Shown here: in pieces, positions 35,718 through 44,652 of the stretch
Layout of the letters: each line of letters starts with the position of its first letter
How positions within the stretch are numbered: the stretch's first letter is position 1
Assembly (NCBI RefSeq): GCF_014696065.1
Contig: NZ_JACJPL010000001.1
Location: forward strand, 407,117-471,116
DNA length: 64,000 nucleotides
Direction: 5' to 3'
From: Leptolyngbya sp. FACHB-261
GTDB lineage: Bacteria > Cyanobacteriota > Cyanobacteriia > FACHB-261
Program-made: the position numbers and the translations under genes
Notes under the pieces: model-generated
What the model saw: only the letters and a program-made list of their open reading frames with translations
Told to the model about the DNA's origin: nothing
The model's database searches: none

Positions 35718-36651
35718 GGACTCAGAAGCGCTCGACCGAGGGCTGATGGCCTGGCTGTTCGGAGAGGAATCCTCTCCGAACACGGACGGGTCATTTGCTG
35801 ATCTAGAGCGTAACCAGCGAATAAGCCAAACCTGGGGAGAGTTACCGGCTGTGCAGGACCGTTTTCAAGCGATTTTGAAGCGCCGCCTCTACGTAGAGAT
35901 TGAGCGCAATCCGCCGCTGTTCCCGTGGGAAACTGAGTTATCAGATTACACGACGCCCGAACGCAGCTTAGAGGCCGTACCAGACTACGCCAGTGCTAGC
36001 GCTGAGGAAGTTGCCTCCGCTAGGGCTTTAGGTTTCTGGGCTAGCCAAGTGCAACGTTTAGAGCTGCCGGTGACGCTGCCCAAAAAGGTATTGGCAGTGC
36101 TACTGGCGAAAGCCCAGACCCTCATTCATTCCTCAATGCGAGAGGGGGCTCGGCTAGTGCGCTGTGTTGAAGATCTGTTTCCAGATCAAAACCAGCAACT
36201 CAATCAGATTGCAGGCATGGTCTTGCAGGGTGCCAGCCGCGACACTGAGAAGCTAGCAGATGCCATTACCAGAGAATTTTCTGGTAGCTATGAGCAGGCC
36301 CAGCCTCAGCAGCAGATGGCTCTTTCTCTGCTGGCCGCACGCGAGATTCTCAATAACTTGAGCGTCTCTGTGCGTCCTGGTGCTCCAGCAGTCGAACGCC
36401 AGTGGCCAACCGATTCAGGTGAGCTGGTGATTCAGGTTTCTAGCGCTCAACCGGGACAGATCGAAGTCGAGGCTCAGACACCTCTAGCAGGCGCGTTAAA
36501 GCTGTTTGTCGGTGAGCAGGAAGTTGACTCCGCCCAGCGCAGTCGAGCTGGCCTACTTAGCGTAGCGGCGACAGGTGGGTCTGCCTGGATCCTAACCGTT
36601 GAGCTGCAAGGAGCAGAGCCTCTGAGCCTGGCCTTACGGCTAGAGGCTTAA
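35710..36651 (+). CDS. PatU-like conserved cyanobacterial protein
   Basis: About 313 residues from the ATG at 35710, overlapping the hetZ-like stop by eight bases. A central region contains RRLYVEIERNPPLFPWETEL. The middle is helical (VLAVLLAKAQTLIHSSMREG), and a C-terminal Ig-like beta domain spans about 235-313 (SGELVIQVSSAQPGQIEVEA). Gene order hetZ then patU in other cyanobacteria supports PatU-like, but I cannot confirm the sequence similarity myself. The beta domain with LRLEA end could mediate protein contact. Confidence 0.6.
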   Translation: MNRDSEALDRGLMAWLFGEESSPNTDGSFADLERNQRISQTWGELPAVQDRFQAILKRRLYVEIERNPPLFPWETELSDYTTPERSLEAVPDYASASAEEVASARALGFWASQVQRLELPVTLPKKVLAVLLAKAQTLIHSSMREGARLVRCVEDLFPDQNQQLNQIAGMVLQGASRDTEKLADAITREFSGSYEQAQPQQQMALSLLAAREILNNLSVSVRPGAPAVERQWPTDSGELVIQVSSAQPGQIEVEAQTPLAGALKLFVGEQEVDSAQRSRAGLLSVAATGGSAWILTVELQGAEPLSLALRLEA

Positions 36652-36680
36652 CTCTCCTCAGAACAAAACAGATTACAAAT

Positions 36681-36714
36681 AGAGGCCGATACCGCCTGTG
36701 GGCAATCGGCCTCT
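36681..36714. terminator. Bidirectional terminator between convergent genes
   Basis: A perfect 10-bp stem, AGAGGCCGAT with ATCGGCCTCT, around a 14-base loop lies between the patU-like gene and the convergent ABC permease gene. T-rich stretches follow on both strands (ATGCTTTTG and ATTTGTAATC). Confidence 0.7.
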
Positions 36715-36800
36715 ATGCTTTTGAGAACTGTGCTTTTAAGAGCCTGTGTTTTGGGGATAGGATTTGAACTGTTTGAACTGGTTTATCCAAACCTCTACGG

Positions 36801-37844
36801 TCAATCCAGCTTGTCCAGACTGATGCGCGGGTCCACAGCTTTGAGCAAAAGATCGGCCAGCAAATTGCCAATAACCAGCATGGCAGCCCCAATTAGCAAA
36901 GACGCCATGACGACGTAGAGGTCTTTCTGCTGGACAGCTTGCAGGATCAGTTTGCCAAGCCCAGGCCAGTTGAACAGCGTTTCTGCAATGAAGGCACCGC
37001 TAAGCAAACTGGCAAATTCAAAGCCCAGAAGTGTCACCAGGGGATTGATCGCATTGCGGAGAGCGTGAAAGTAAATAACCCGGTTCTCAGACAACCCCTT
37101 GGCACGAGCCGTCTGAATGTAGTTCTGTCGCAGTACGTCCAGCAGGTTGCCTCGGGTGAGGCGTTGCAAACCGGCAAAGCTAGTCACGCTCAGCGCTAAT
37201 GTAGGCAAAATCATATGCCAGGCAATGTCTAGCACTTTGCCAAGCGGCGAAAGCTCAGCGAAGCTAATGCTGGTCATGCCCCCCACTGGAAACAGGGGTG
37301 TGTTCTGAGCAATCACTAGAAATAGCAGTGCAGCAATGAAACTGGGAAAGCCTTGCAAGGTGTAACTCAGAAGCTGAATTGTGCGGTCAATCCAGCGGTT
37401 CTGATTCACAGCGCAAAAAATCCCTAAAGGAATCGCCACACCCCAAGTCACGATGATTGAGGAGATCGCCAGCAGCAGTGTATTGAGCACTCGTTGACCA
37501 ATCAGCGTTGCAGCCGGGATACGGTAGCTGAAGCTGGTGCCAAGATTACCGTGCAGTGCTTGCCAGAGCCAGCGGGTGTACTGCTCCCAAATGGGCTTAT
37601 CTAGGCCAAACTGCTGGGTCAGTTGCTCAATAGTTTGAGGATCGATGGTTGGTTCTAGCTTCAGTGTGTCCAGGTAGTTACCCGGTGCCAGCTGAATCAT
37701 GAAAAAGCTCAGCAGCGAAACCAGCCATAGCGTTAGCACCGCTTGCAACAGGCGCTTGACGACATAGGCAGTAGTTTGCCCTGAAAGGACCCGGCTACCC
37801 CTAGCCCAAGGACTGCGGCTAACCGTCGTATCAGGAGAGGTCAT
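36801..37844 (-). CDS. DppB/OppB-type ABC transporter permease
   Basis: An integral-membrane subunit of a peptide/nickel-type ABC importer, 347 residues with about six transmembrane segments. The N-terminal VKRLLQAVLTLWLVSLLSFF and QLAPGNYLD are typical, as is the EAA coupling loop ARAKGLSENRVIYFHALRNA followed by PLVTLLGFEFASLLSGAFIAE. Partner permease, ATPases and binding protein are not in the window, as is usual in cyanobacteria. It follows apt on the same strand after an 18-base gap. Confidence 0.94.
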   Translation of the reverse strand: MTSPDTTVSRSPWARGSRVLSGQTTAYVVKRLLQAVLTLWLVSLLSFFMIQLAPGNYLDTLKLEPTIDPQTIEQLTQQFGLDKPIWEQYTRWLWQALHGNLGTSFSYRIPAATLIGQRVLNTLLLAISSIIVTWGVAIPLGIFCAVNQNRWIDRTIQLLSYTLQGFPSFIAALLFLVIAQNTPLFPVGGMTSISFAELSPLGKVLDIAWHMILPTLALSVTSFAGLQRLTRGNLLDVLRQNYIQTARAKGLSENRVIYFHALRNAINPLVTLLGFEFASLLSGAFIAETLFNWPGLGKLILQAVQQKDLYVVMASLLIGAAMLVIGNLLADLLLKAVDPRISLDKLD

Positions 37845-37862
37845 GGGCGAGCCCGAAGAAGG

Positions 37863-38378
37863 TCAGTAGGTAATGAGAGAGACAATCGGTACCTGAGCGG
37901 GCAACTGCTTACGCCCATCCAAGGCCGACAGCTCGATGATAAAACCAAAGCCTACCAGACGGCCTCCAGCCCTCTCTACAAGCTTGGCAGTTGCTAAGGC
38001 TGTTCCACCCGTGGCAATCAAGTCATCTACCACGAGCACCTGGCTATCGGGCTCAAATGCATCCTGGTGCATCTCCAGGCGGTCAGTGCCATATTCGAGC
38101 GCATATTCGTAGCTATACACGGCTCCAGGCAACTTGCCAGGTTTGCGCACCGGCACAAAGCCAGCGCCCAGGCAGTAGGCCAGCGGCGCTCCTACAATAA
38201 ACCCTCGGGACTCAGCACCGACAACATAATCGATCTTCTGGCCCTCAAAAGCTTGAGCTAAATCGTTCACTAACTGGCGCAAGCCCTTAGCATCCCGTAA
38301 AAGCGTAGTAATGTCCCGGAAAAGGATGCCTGCCTTGGGAAAATCTGGAATATCGCGGACAAGGGCTTGAAGGTCCAT
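37863..38378 (-). CDS. apt: Adenine phosphoribosyltransferase
   Basis: Salvages adenine to AMP with PRPP. From the ATG at 38378 the protein has 171 residues, the family norm ([20 protein letters not shown]). The frame upstream to 38453 is not supported. The base-binding segment [20 protein letters not shown] and the PRPP loop [20 protein letters not shown] are intact. It is first in a two-gene unit with the ABC permease. Confidence 0.96.
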   Translation of the reverse strand: MDLQALVRDIPDFPKAGILFRDITTLLRDAKGLRQLVNDLAQAFEGQKIDYVVGAESRGFIVGAPLAYCLGAGFVPVRKPGKLPGAVYSYEYALEYGTDRLEMHQDAFEPDSQVLVVDDLIATGGTALATAKLVERAGGRLVGFGFIIELSALDGRKQLPAQVPIVSLITY

Positions 38379-38620
38379 GAGGTTGAATTGAGATGTTCTG
38401 AGGTTAAGTGTGCTAGCTGACGCCAATTCAGTAAGACGATAGCTTATCCACATCTCCTGATAGGTAGGTGGGTAACTTTTCCGTAGATGGGTACAATAAG
38501 CGCGACTCGTTGCTTCATACCCTGCCTGTAGTTGAACTGCTATTGATTGCAGGAAACTCGTACACTGGTCAACGGGTCATTTGGGTTTGAAGCGGTTTTC
38601 GAGGCAGTACGTTCAGTGTG

Positions 38621-39223
38621 ATGCAGGTAAATAGTTCTACAGACTTTGCAGACAACCAGGAGCCAAGCGCACTCTTTGAGACGCTGCCGGAACTGAGTGG
38701 CCTGCCCGCCGAATGTCCACGGCGCACAAGAATTCAGCTAGATCTGCTTCTGCTTAGTATTGAGTCGGTCGAGCGACTCGGCGCTGAAGCCATGCTCTAT
38801 GCAGCGAAAGACCTCCAGCTTCAGCATTTGATTAAAAATCGGGTGGTTCTCTGGCGTCTGCGCAGTACGAGTCCTTACCGCCGCCAGACGCAACGCCGTC
38901 CCCTGAGTCTGGATGAAGCCAAAGCCCTGACGCTTGTGACCTGCTATCTGGCGCGTCGCCTGACTGTGCTCATCCGTCAGCTTCTCCTCGCTCAACAGCA
39001 ACTGAATGAGCAGGGGCTGGGGGTGGAGCAGCATTTCCGCCTCAACGACTACCTAGAACGCTTTCGCAGCTATTTCCGCAAGCGAATGCAACCGCGACGC
39101 CTGATGGACGATGCCAAGTTGAATGAGATGGCCATTGAGCTTTTGAACAAGTTGCTGTTGTGCAGCGGCACAGCCGGACCTGCTCGTCTGTGGGCTTCCT
39201 TGTTCGACGGTGAGGTGGAGTAG
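38621..39223 (+). CDS. DUF3038 protein
   Basis: 200-residue helical protein matching the cyanobacterial DUF3038 family (RTRIQLDLLLLSIESVERLG, ALTLVTCYLARRLTVLIRQL). A GTG one codon earlier (38618) is an alternative start. It lies immediately before a DUF4335 gene, an arrangement widely kept in cyanobacteria, so the two products probably act together. Function unknown. Confidence 0.85.
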   Translation: MQVNSSTDFADNQEPSALFETLPELSGLPAECPRRTRIQLDLLLLSIESVERLGAEAMLYAAKDLQLQHLIKNRVVLWRLRSTSPYRRQTQRRPLSLDEAKALTLVTCYLARRLTVLIRQLLLAQQQLNEQGLGVEQHFRLNDYLERFRSYFRKRMQPRRLMDDAKLNEMAIELLNKLLLCSGTAGPARLWASLFDGEVE

Positions 39224-39230
39224 ATACCCG

Positions 39231-40283
39231 ATGCTCACTCTAGTCCGCACCTACAACCTGCCCAACTGCACCCTGACCTTGGAGGGTATTGCTGCTCCGA
39301 ATAATGCCTATTCTGAGCGCCCTCCTCTATCGATCCTGACTAACTTTGAGTGCAATTTCTTAGGGTTGAACTCGCCGTTGTCGGGTAATCGGGAACTGCT
39401 AGAAGCCTTGAACTCAGCCGTCAGTCAGTACGCCCAGAGCTTACTAAGCGGCGTGTCTGGCCCTAGCAAACCGAGTTTAGTCAGAGTAGAGCGCCAGGGA
39501 CTCGACCGGCACGTTCTGACCCTCAGGCAACCACCACAGGACGGTAGCCCAAACGGCACAACCGCTCCAACCGATCAGCAGGCTGAGCAACGGCTTGAAC
39601 TGAGCACAGTGCAACTGTTCGATTTAGTCGAGGCGCTAGATCAGCTGGGCGCCGATACGCAAACGTTGCCGGAACTTCAGCCTCACTTCACACCAGTTTC
39701 TAGACGTTACTCACCTCATCGCGCCAAGCCGGTTGAGCAGGCGGCTCCTGCTTTGTTCGGACTGACTGGCCTAGCGGTGGCAGCTGTCGCCTTCTTCTTT
39801 GTCCCCATTCCCAACGTCAGGCCACCTGAGCCAGTCCCTTCCCAAACCTCCTCTAGCACAGCCACACCAGTCCCTACACCGACTGCCACCGCTCCGCCTA
39901 CCATTAGTGATTCCCAAGCGATCAGCAGCCTGCGTCAGCAGATCTACGACGAGATTGACAAAGCTTGGAGAACGACCCCGACTTTCCGCAGCGATCTCAC
40001 CTACCGGCTCTCGGTCAATGCCAATGGCTTACTGACTGGCTACCGAGCTCTGGATGCAAACTCGGAGCAGTTTGTCAGAGATACGCCTTTACAATCCCTG
40101 CTCTACGTACCGGTGCCTACGCCCAATGCCACTCCCTCACCCGTTGAGACGTCCTCAACCTCGCAGGAGCCAACCGCACAGTTCGAAGCCACGTTCACAC
40201 CGGACGGCAAGCTGAGTGTAGAACCCTACACGGAACCGGCTACAAGCGAAAGCGAGACTGCGACACCAGCAGCCTCGCCTTGA
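39231..40283 (+). CDS. DUF4335 protein with one membrane helix
   Basis: 350 residues from the ATG at 39231 (MLTLVRTYNLPNCTLTLEGI), seven bases after the DUF3038 stop. The N-terminal half is a conserved cytosolic domain. One hydrophobic helix lies at about 178-195 (FGLTGLAVAAVAFFFVPIP), followed by a Pro/Ser/Thr-rich stretch and a second domain (ISSLRQQIYDEIDKAWRTTP). This matches DUF4335. Topology suggests cytosolic N-domain and periplasmic or lumenal C-domain. Confidence 0.85.
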   Translation: MLTLVRTYNLPNCTLTLEGIAAPNNAYSERPPLSILTNFECNFLGLNSPLSGNRELLEALNSAVSQYAQSLLSGVSGPSKPSLVRVERQGLDRHVLTLRQPPQDGSPNGTTAPTDQQAEQRLELSTVQLFDLVEALDQLGADTQTLPELQPHFTPVSRRYSPHRAKPVEQAAPALFGLTGLAVAAVAFFFVPIPNVRPPEPVPSQTSSSTATPVPTPTATAPPTISDSQAISSLRQQIYDEIDKAWRTTPTFRSDLTYRLSVNANGLLTGYRALDANSEQFVRDTPLQSLLYVPVPTPNATPSPVETSSTSQEPTAQFEATFTPDGKLSVEPYTEPATSESETATPAASP

Positions 40284-40298
40284 CATAAATGAAAGCTC

Positions 40299-40339
40299 AA
40301 GTAACCTCCCTAGTCCAAACAGGGCTACGGAGGTTACTT
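40299..40339 (+). terminator. Hairpin after the DUF4335 gene
   Basis: A perfect 11-bp stem, AAGTAACCTCC with GGAGGTTACTT, lies 16 bases after the stop. The following ATTTAGG is only weakly T-rich. It sits between convergent genes and may serve both. Confidence 0.65.
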
Positions 40340-40413
40340 ATTTAGGCTCGATTGGATCTTAAATACCCCTGCCTTATACCTGCTTATGGCTAGGCTAAAG
40401 GCAACTAGACAGG

Positions 40414-40941
40414 CTAGTCCAGGGTTGCAGACGATTGCAGGTGGGCTTCTAAGAACCACAGGCGCATATCAACGGCGCGCGAGATCTCGGTGTAGAGATC
40501 AGCGGTGTCCTTGTCTCCTAGAGAATCAGAGTCGTCAATAGCCGTACGGATGCGGCTGCTGTACTGGCCGTAGCGCTCGACGAGGGCTTCGACGTGCTCT
40601 CTGCCTTCAACAGCTCCCAGGGGATACTCCGGTAAGGCAGAGGCCTCTGCGGCCATGCGCGCCGTTCCTTGGGCAATGCCACCGAGCGTTGTCGCTCGTT
40701 CAGCCAATAAATCCACGAAGCCCAGCACTTCCGTCGCTAGCTCATCAAACAGCAGATGCAGCTGGTAGAAGTTCATGCCCTTGACGTTCCAGTGAGCTTG
40801 CTTCACTTGGGTGTAAAGGTCGAGCGTGTCGGCCAGGTGCTGGTTCAACATGCCGATTAGCTGCGTGCGCTTCTCAGCAGGGATGTTGATGCGGCTCTGA
40901 TACTGTGCGGTCTTTGCCGTCTTGGTCTGACTGACTGCCAT
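40414..40941 (-). CDS. dps: Dps-family ferritin-like DNA protection protein
   Basis: Dodecameric ferritin that oxidises and stores iron with peroxide. The 175-residue protein has the Dps ferroxidase ligands in QAHWNVKGMNFYQLHLLFDE (His and Asp/Glu) and LAERATTLGG in the next helix. The N-terminal tail is Lys/Thr-rich (MAVSQTKTAKTAQYQSRINI) and could contact DNA. Cyanobacteria often have several Dps proteins; this resembles DpsA. Confidence 0.93.
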   Translation of the reverse strand: MAVSQTKTAKTAQYQSRINIPAEKRTQLIGMLNQHLADTLDLYTQVKQAHWNVKGMNFYQLHLLFDELATEVLGFVDLLAERATTLGGIAQGTARMAAEASALPEYPLGAVEGREHVEALVERYGQYSSRIRTAIDDSDSLGDKDTADLYTEISRAVDMRLWFLEAHLQSSATLD

Positions 40942-41073
40942 CTTTAACTCTCCTGTCGCAGAGATACTAAAACGAACTCATTACGACTACGCTTAGTCTA
41001 GCAAGAAATGCCCTACTCTGTCAAAGGCGCAGTTGTCAAGCGTGCTTAAACCACGTCTGTAGGCGGAGTGAGA

Positions 41074-41850
41074 TTAAGCTCCCATGATCTCGTAGCCACC
41101 GTCTACATAGATGATTTGGCCGGTGATGCCACTCGACAAGTCACTACACAAGAAGGCAGCCGTATTGCCCACTTCCAAGGGGGTAACCGAACGGCGGAGA
41201 GGCGCTACTTCTTCAACATGGTGGATCATGTCCAGGATGCCGCCAATTGCTGAGGATGCCAGTGTTCGAATCGGACCGGCAGAGATGGCATTCACGCGAA
41301 TGTTTTGGGGGCCCAGCTCGGCAGCTAGATAGCGAGTGTTGCACTCAAGAGCGGCTTTAGCAGTGCCAGCTAGGTTATAGCCTGGGATCACCCGTACCCC
41401 GCCGAGGTAGCTGAGCGTTACTACGCTGCCTCCTTGAGTCATCAGGTGCTTTGTAGCTCCGCACAGTTGGACCAGTGAGTAGGCGCTGATATCAAGGGCT
41501 TGATTAAAGCCAGCGCGGGAGATGTCGCTGAAATTGCAAGTGAGGTCTTCTTTATTCACGAAAGCAAGGCAATGGATCAAGATATCCAGGCGACCCCACT
41601 TTTCCTGAATAGCAGCGACCATCTCCTCGATCTGCGCATCATTCTGGACATTGCAAGGCAGAAGCAAATCTGGGGCTAGTGGCTCGACCAACTCGGCAAC
41701 CTTAGCGCGATAGCGATCTCGCTCATCGGGCAGGTAGGTGATAGCGAGGTTGGCTCCAGCCTTGTGCAAGGACTGGGCAATACCCCAGGCAATAGAACGA
41801 TTGTTGGCAATGCCAGTGACCAGCGCATTTTTTCCGGTCAGGTCAAGCAT
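41074..41850 (-). CDS. fabI: Enoyl-ACP reductase (NADH), FabI
   Basis: Catalyses the last step of each fatty-acid elongation cycle. 258 residues, Rossmann fold. The N-terminal nucleotide-binding segment is NALVTGIANNRSIAWGIAQS. The active site is in YNLAGTAKAALE (Tyr and Lys six residues apart), with SYLGGVRVIPG upstream and the GPIRTLASSAIGG loop. It is divergent from ntcA. Confidence 0.96.
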   Translation of the reverse strand: MLDLTGKNALVTGIANNRSIAWGIAQSLHKAGANLAITYLPDERDRYRAKVAELVEPLAPDLLLPCNVQNDAQIEEMVAAIQEKWGRLDILIHCLAFVNKEDLTCNFSDISRAGFNQALDISAYSLVQLCGATKHLMTQGGSVVTLSYLGGVRVIPGYNLAGTAKAALECNTRYLAAELGPQNIRVNAISAGPIRTLASSAIGGILDMIHHVEEVAPLRRSVTPLEVGNTAAFLCSDLSSGITGQIIYVDGGYEIMGA

Positions 41851-41987
41851 GGATCTCTCCAGATCGGGTGGCGGCGTGACGAGATCTTACGATACAGCAG
41901 CCCTGCCTCTCTCCCGCTCCAGAATCCAGTCTCGTATCACCGCTCAGCAAAACTAAAGTCTGTTGTGATACCGTTTGGTCAAAATTG

Positions 41988-42001
41988 GTTACCTGTAATA
42001 C
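41988..42001 (+). promoter_or_regulatory. Candidate NtcA-binding site upstream of ntcA
   Basis: GTTACCTGTAATAC fits the GTA-N8-TAC consensus at five of six defined positions and lies about 105 bases before the ntcA start. A weak -10-like TAAGTG/TTAAGT is about 22-27 bases downstream, near the spacing of NtcA-activated promoters. Autoregulation of ntcA is known in cyanobacteria. Confidence 0.4.
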
Positions 42002-42105
42002 AAACCGCAAGCCTTGAGTAGGTTTAAGTGATGAAAACTTAGTCAGGGCGTTCAGCAAGCCTTGAGATCATCCAGACCGGGAGGGATAGAGGTGGGGAAG
42101 GAACG

Positions 42106-42777
42106 ATGGTTGTGACCCAAGATCGGCCTCTAGCGGCGGTTTTCCGCCAGATGAACAATGGTCTATTTCCGCCGATGGTGGAAACCTTCGAGCGGGGTAA
42201 GACAATCTTTTTCCCGGGTGACCCAGCGGAGCGAGTTTACTTTCTGCTCAAGGGAGCGGTCAAGCTTTCGCGGGTCTATGAAGCAGGTGAAGAAATCACC
42301 GTCGCCTTGCTACGCGAAAACAGTGTCTTCGGCGTGCTGTCTCTGATTACGGGCAACCGCTCTGACCGCTTCTATCACTCTGTGGCCTTCACCCCGGTGG
42401 AACTGGTTTCAGTGCCGATTGAGCAGGTGGAGAAAGCGCTCAAGGAAGACCCAGAACTCTCAATGGTGTTGCTGCGTGGCCTCTCCTCGCGCATTTTGCA
42501 AACCGAGATGATGATTGAGACCCTGGCCCACCGCGATATGGGCTCTCGTCTGGTGAGCTTCTTGCTGATCCTCTGCCGTGACTTTGGTGTGCCGGGCGCA
42601 GAGGGCGTCACCGTGGATCTGAAGCTCTCGCACCAAGCCATTGCTGAGGCTATTGGCTCTACGCGAGTTACCGTCACTCGGCTGCTGGGCGACTTGCGTA
42701 AGCAAAAGATGATCTCAATTCATAAGAAAAAGATCACGGTCCATAATCCAGTGCTGCTGGGCCGCCGTTTCACCTAA
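42106..42777 (+). CDS. ntcA: Global nitrogen regulator NtcA
   Basis: CRP-family activator that binds 2-oxoglutarate and controls nitrogen-assimilation genes. 223 residues. The effector domain reads [20 protein letters not shown], with [20 protein letters not shown]. The C-terminal helix-turn-helix includes [20 protein letters not shown]. The sequence is nearly invariant relative to known NtcA proteins, so the call is secure. A plausible NtcA site lies upstream. Confidence 0.98.
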   Translation: MVVTQDRPLAAVFRQMNNGLFPPMVETFERGKTIFFPGDPAERVYFLLKGAVKLSRVYEAGEEITVALLRENSVFGVLSLITGNRSDRFYHSVAFTPVELVSVPIEQVEKALKEDPELSMVLLRGLSSRILQTEMMIETLAHRDMGSRLVSFLLILCRDFGVPGAEGVTVDLKLSHQAIAEAIGSTRVTVTRLLGDLRKQKMISIHKKKITVHNPVLLGRRFT

Positions 42778-42822
42778 TTTTTCAGGATCTCTAGAGGCGC
42801 AGCCTTCAGCTAGACTGCACCC

Positions 42823-43677
42823 ATGACTTCAACTTTCATGCCCGATTTGTCCGCCCTGCTCCCCATCGCCCGCAACGCTGCTTGGGGCGCAGCCGATATT
42901 CTGCTGGAGCACTACAACGGCCACAGCGATTTGCAGGTAGACGAGAAGAAGGACGGCCCTGTTACGGCTGCAGATCTAGCCGTGAATCGTCATCTTCTGT
43001 CTACGCTTCAAACTGCCTTGGGCAATGAGCATTTTGCCTACCTCAGCGAGGAGACAGCTGACGTACCCAGCCGTTTTGAGAAACAGTGGGTTTGGATCAT
43101 TGATCCGCTGGATGGCACTCGCGACTTTATTGACCGCACTGGCGAGTTTGCCGTTCATATTGCGCTGGTGCATCAAGGCCGTCCGGTATTGGCTGTCGTC
43201 GCTTATCCGATGGTGCAGAAGCTCTACACCGCTGTGCAAGGCCAGGGCAGTCAGGTAGAAACTCGGGATGGCACTGCTCATGCCTTGCAGGTGTCTGACC
43301 GGCAGCAGCCTGAGCAAATGCGTTTGATTGTGAGCCGCAGCCACCGGGACGGCAAGCTAGACCGCTTACTGGCCAAACTTCCAAAGGCGGACCAGCGGGC
43401 TGTTGGCAGCATTGGCTGTAAGTTCGCTTCGATCACAGAGCAGGAGACCGACTTCTACGTAGCCCTCTCTGGCAAAAGCGCACCCAAGGATTGGGATCTA
43501 GCTGCACCTGAACTAATTTTGACGGAAGCAGGTGGTCAGGTTAGCCGCTTTGACGGCAGCCTGCTGGAGTACAACCGCGCTGATGTGAGCCAATGGGGCG
43601 GCATCCTGGCCAGCAATGGCCATGCCCATAACAAGCTTTGTGCATTGGCAGAAGCAGCACTTGCAGAGGTGACATGA
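42823..43677 (+). CDS. cysQ: CysQ-type 3'(2'),5'-bisphosphate nucleotidase / inositol-phosphatase family
   Basis: Mg-dependent phosphatase of the FIG superfamily, probably hydrolysing PAP from sulfate assimilation. 284 residues. Metal-binding motifs are in order: SEETAD, the signature WIIDPLDGTRDFIDRTGEFA, and KDWDLAAPELILTEAGGQVS. An ATG at 42838 (MPDLSALLP) is an alternative start. It follows ntcA by 45 bases and marks the left edge of the polysaccharide island's flank. Confidence 0.92.
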   Translation: MTSTFMPDLSALLPIARNAAWGAADILLEHYNGHSDLQVDEKKDGPVTAADLAVNRHLLSTLQTALGNEHFAYLSEETADVPSRFEKQWVWIIDPLDGTRDFIDRTGEFAVHIALVHQGRPVLAVVAYPMVQKLYTAVQGQGSQVETRDGTAHALQVSDRQQPEQMRLIVSRSHRDGKLDRLLAKLPKADQRAVGSIGCKFASITEQETDFYVALSGKSAPKDWDLAAPELILTEAGGQVSRFDGSLLEYNRADVSQWGGILASNGHAHNKLCALAEAALAEVT

Positions 43678-44652
43678 GAATGGCTGAGGGGTAACTTGGC
43701 TTAAGCTATACCAAGGCTTAGGCCAGCGGCTCCCCTCAATCTTCCAGGGATTTTCGTGTTGAACCTCGTTCAGCACCTCTAGGCTGCTTACCTGACATCA
43801 GAGGCTCTGTGAAGCTGAAGTGAGGCATCAGCCAACTTTCTTTTTGGCTGATGAAGACTCTGAGGAGAGTCCATTTCGAGTGTTTCAGTAAAAATACTAG
43901 TCACTTATTATCAGGCTGTGCAGCCAAAACTTCTGACGCTTTTTGCATCTACCCGTTGAATATGAGCATCTGCAACTATGGATATCATTGCTCAGTCTAG
44001 GGCAGATGGATTGCAGTATTAAGCAAGGAGTTGCATAAGCCAATGTAGAACGTTAAAGATACTCCTAGCCAGATTGCTAATCAGCTAGATGAGTTTCCTG
44101 ATAACGCTCTAAAGGATTGTATATAGCTGGTGGACTTCTAGTTTCCACTTGCCTAGAGTTCAGTCGCACCCTAGCTGTTCTAGCTGAGGAGTACCTTGAT
44201 GCATCTATTGCCAAAACTTGCCTGCAAAAACTATCTCGGCTTGGTTCAGCTACCCGCCGCTCTATTGTAAATACTTCTCGGGGTAGATGGCAATCTTCCT
44301 CTAGGTTCTGACTTTCACCGGCTACAGGCTTAGGTTGCTATCTCATTCATTGCAGACTTGCTTAGACAGACGCCGGGAGCGAACTGAGCAGGTTTAGCTT
44401 AGCAGTAGGCTGCTGTTGGACATTTGGCAAGATGTTCACTGTGTCTACTAAGCACTGTTACTCAGTTTTTTTGTAAGAATGCTTTCCGTCGCGCTTATTG
44501 CGCCTCCCTTTTTCAGGTTATTCGTCTGTATCTTTGATATTTCTAGATAAATTTAGAGCCTTAAGGCCTAAAAATTTAGGTCTTGACCTTAGCATCGGCA
44601 TCCGTAAGTATTTGAGTTCAAAATAGGTCTGCTGATTATAGGGCGACGTCAT
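43678..44652. other. Gene-free, decayed left flank of the polysaccharide island
   Basis: About 975 bases without a supported gene. A 10-bp hairpin CATCAGCCAA/TTGGCTGATG is at 43826-43853. A protein-like stretch, NVKDTPSQIANQLDEFPDNA at about 44047-44106, is preceded by ATG-TAG and ends at TAG, and an overlapping frame at 44117-44311 looks semi-natural. This suggests a broken gene that I cannot name. The last 200 bases are A+T-rich and should hold the island's promoter. Confidence 0.45.

Noticed and set aside
41260..41275. tRNA T-arm-like GTTCGAATC
   Set aside because: It lies inside fabI and no cloverleaf can be built around it; no tRNA was found elsewhere.
43826..43853. Intrinsic terminator of cysQ
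   Set aside because: The 10-bp stem is real, but no T-run follows on either strand and it lies 150 bases past the stop; kept only as a hairpin.
44117..44311. Small ORF in the left flank of the island
   Set aside because: Starts inside a decayed stretch, lacks a ribosome site and has no recognisable features.
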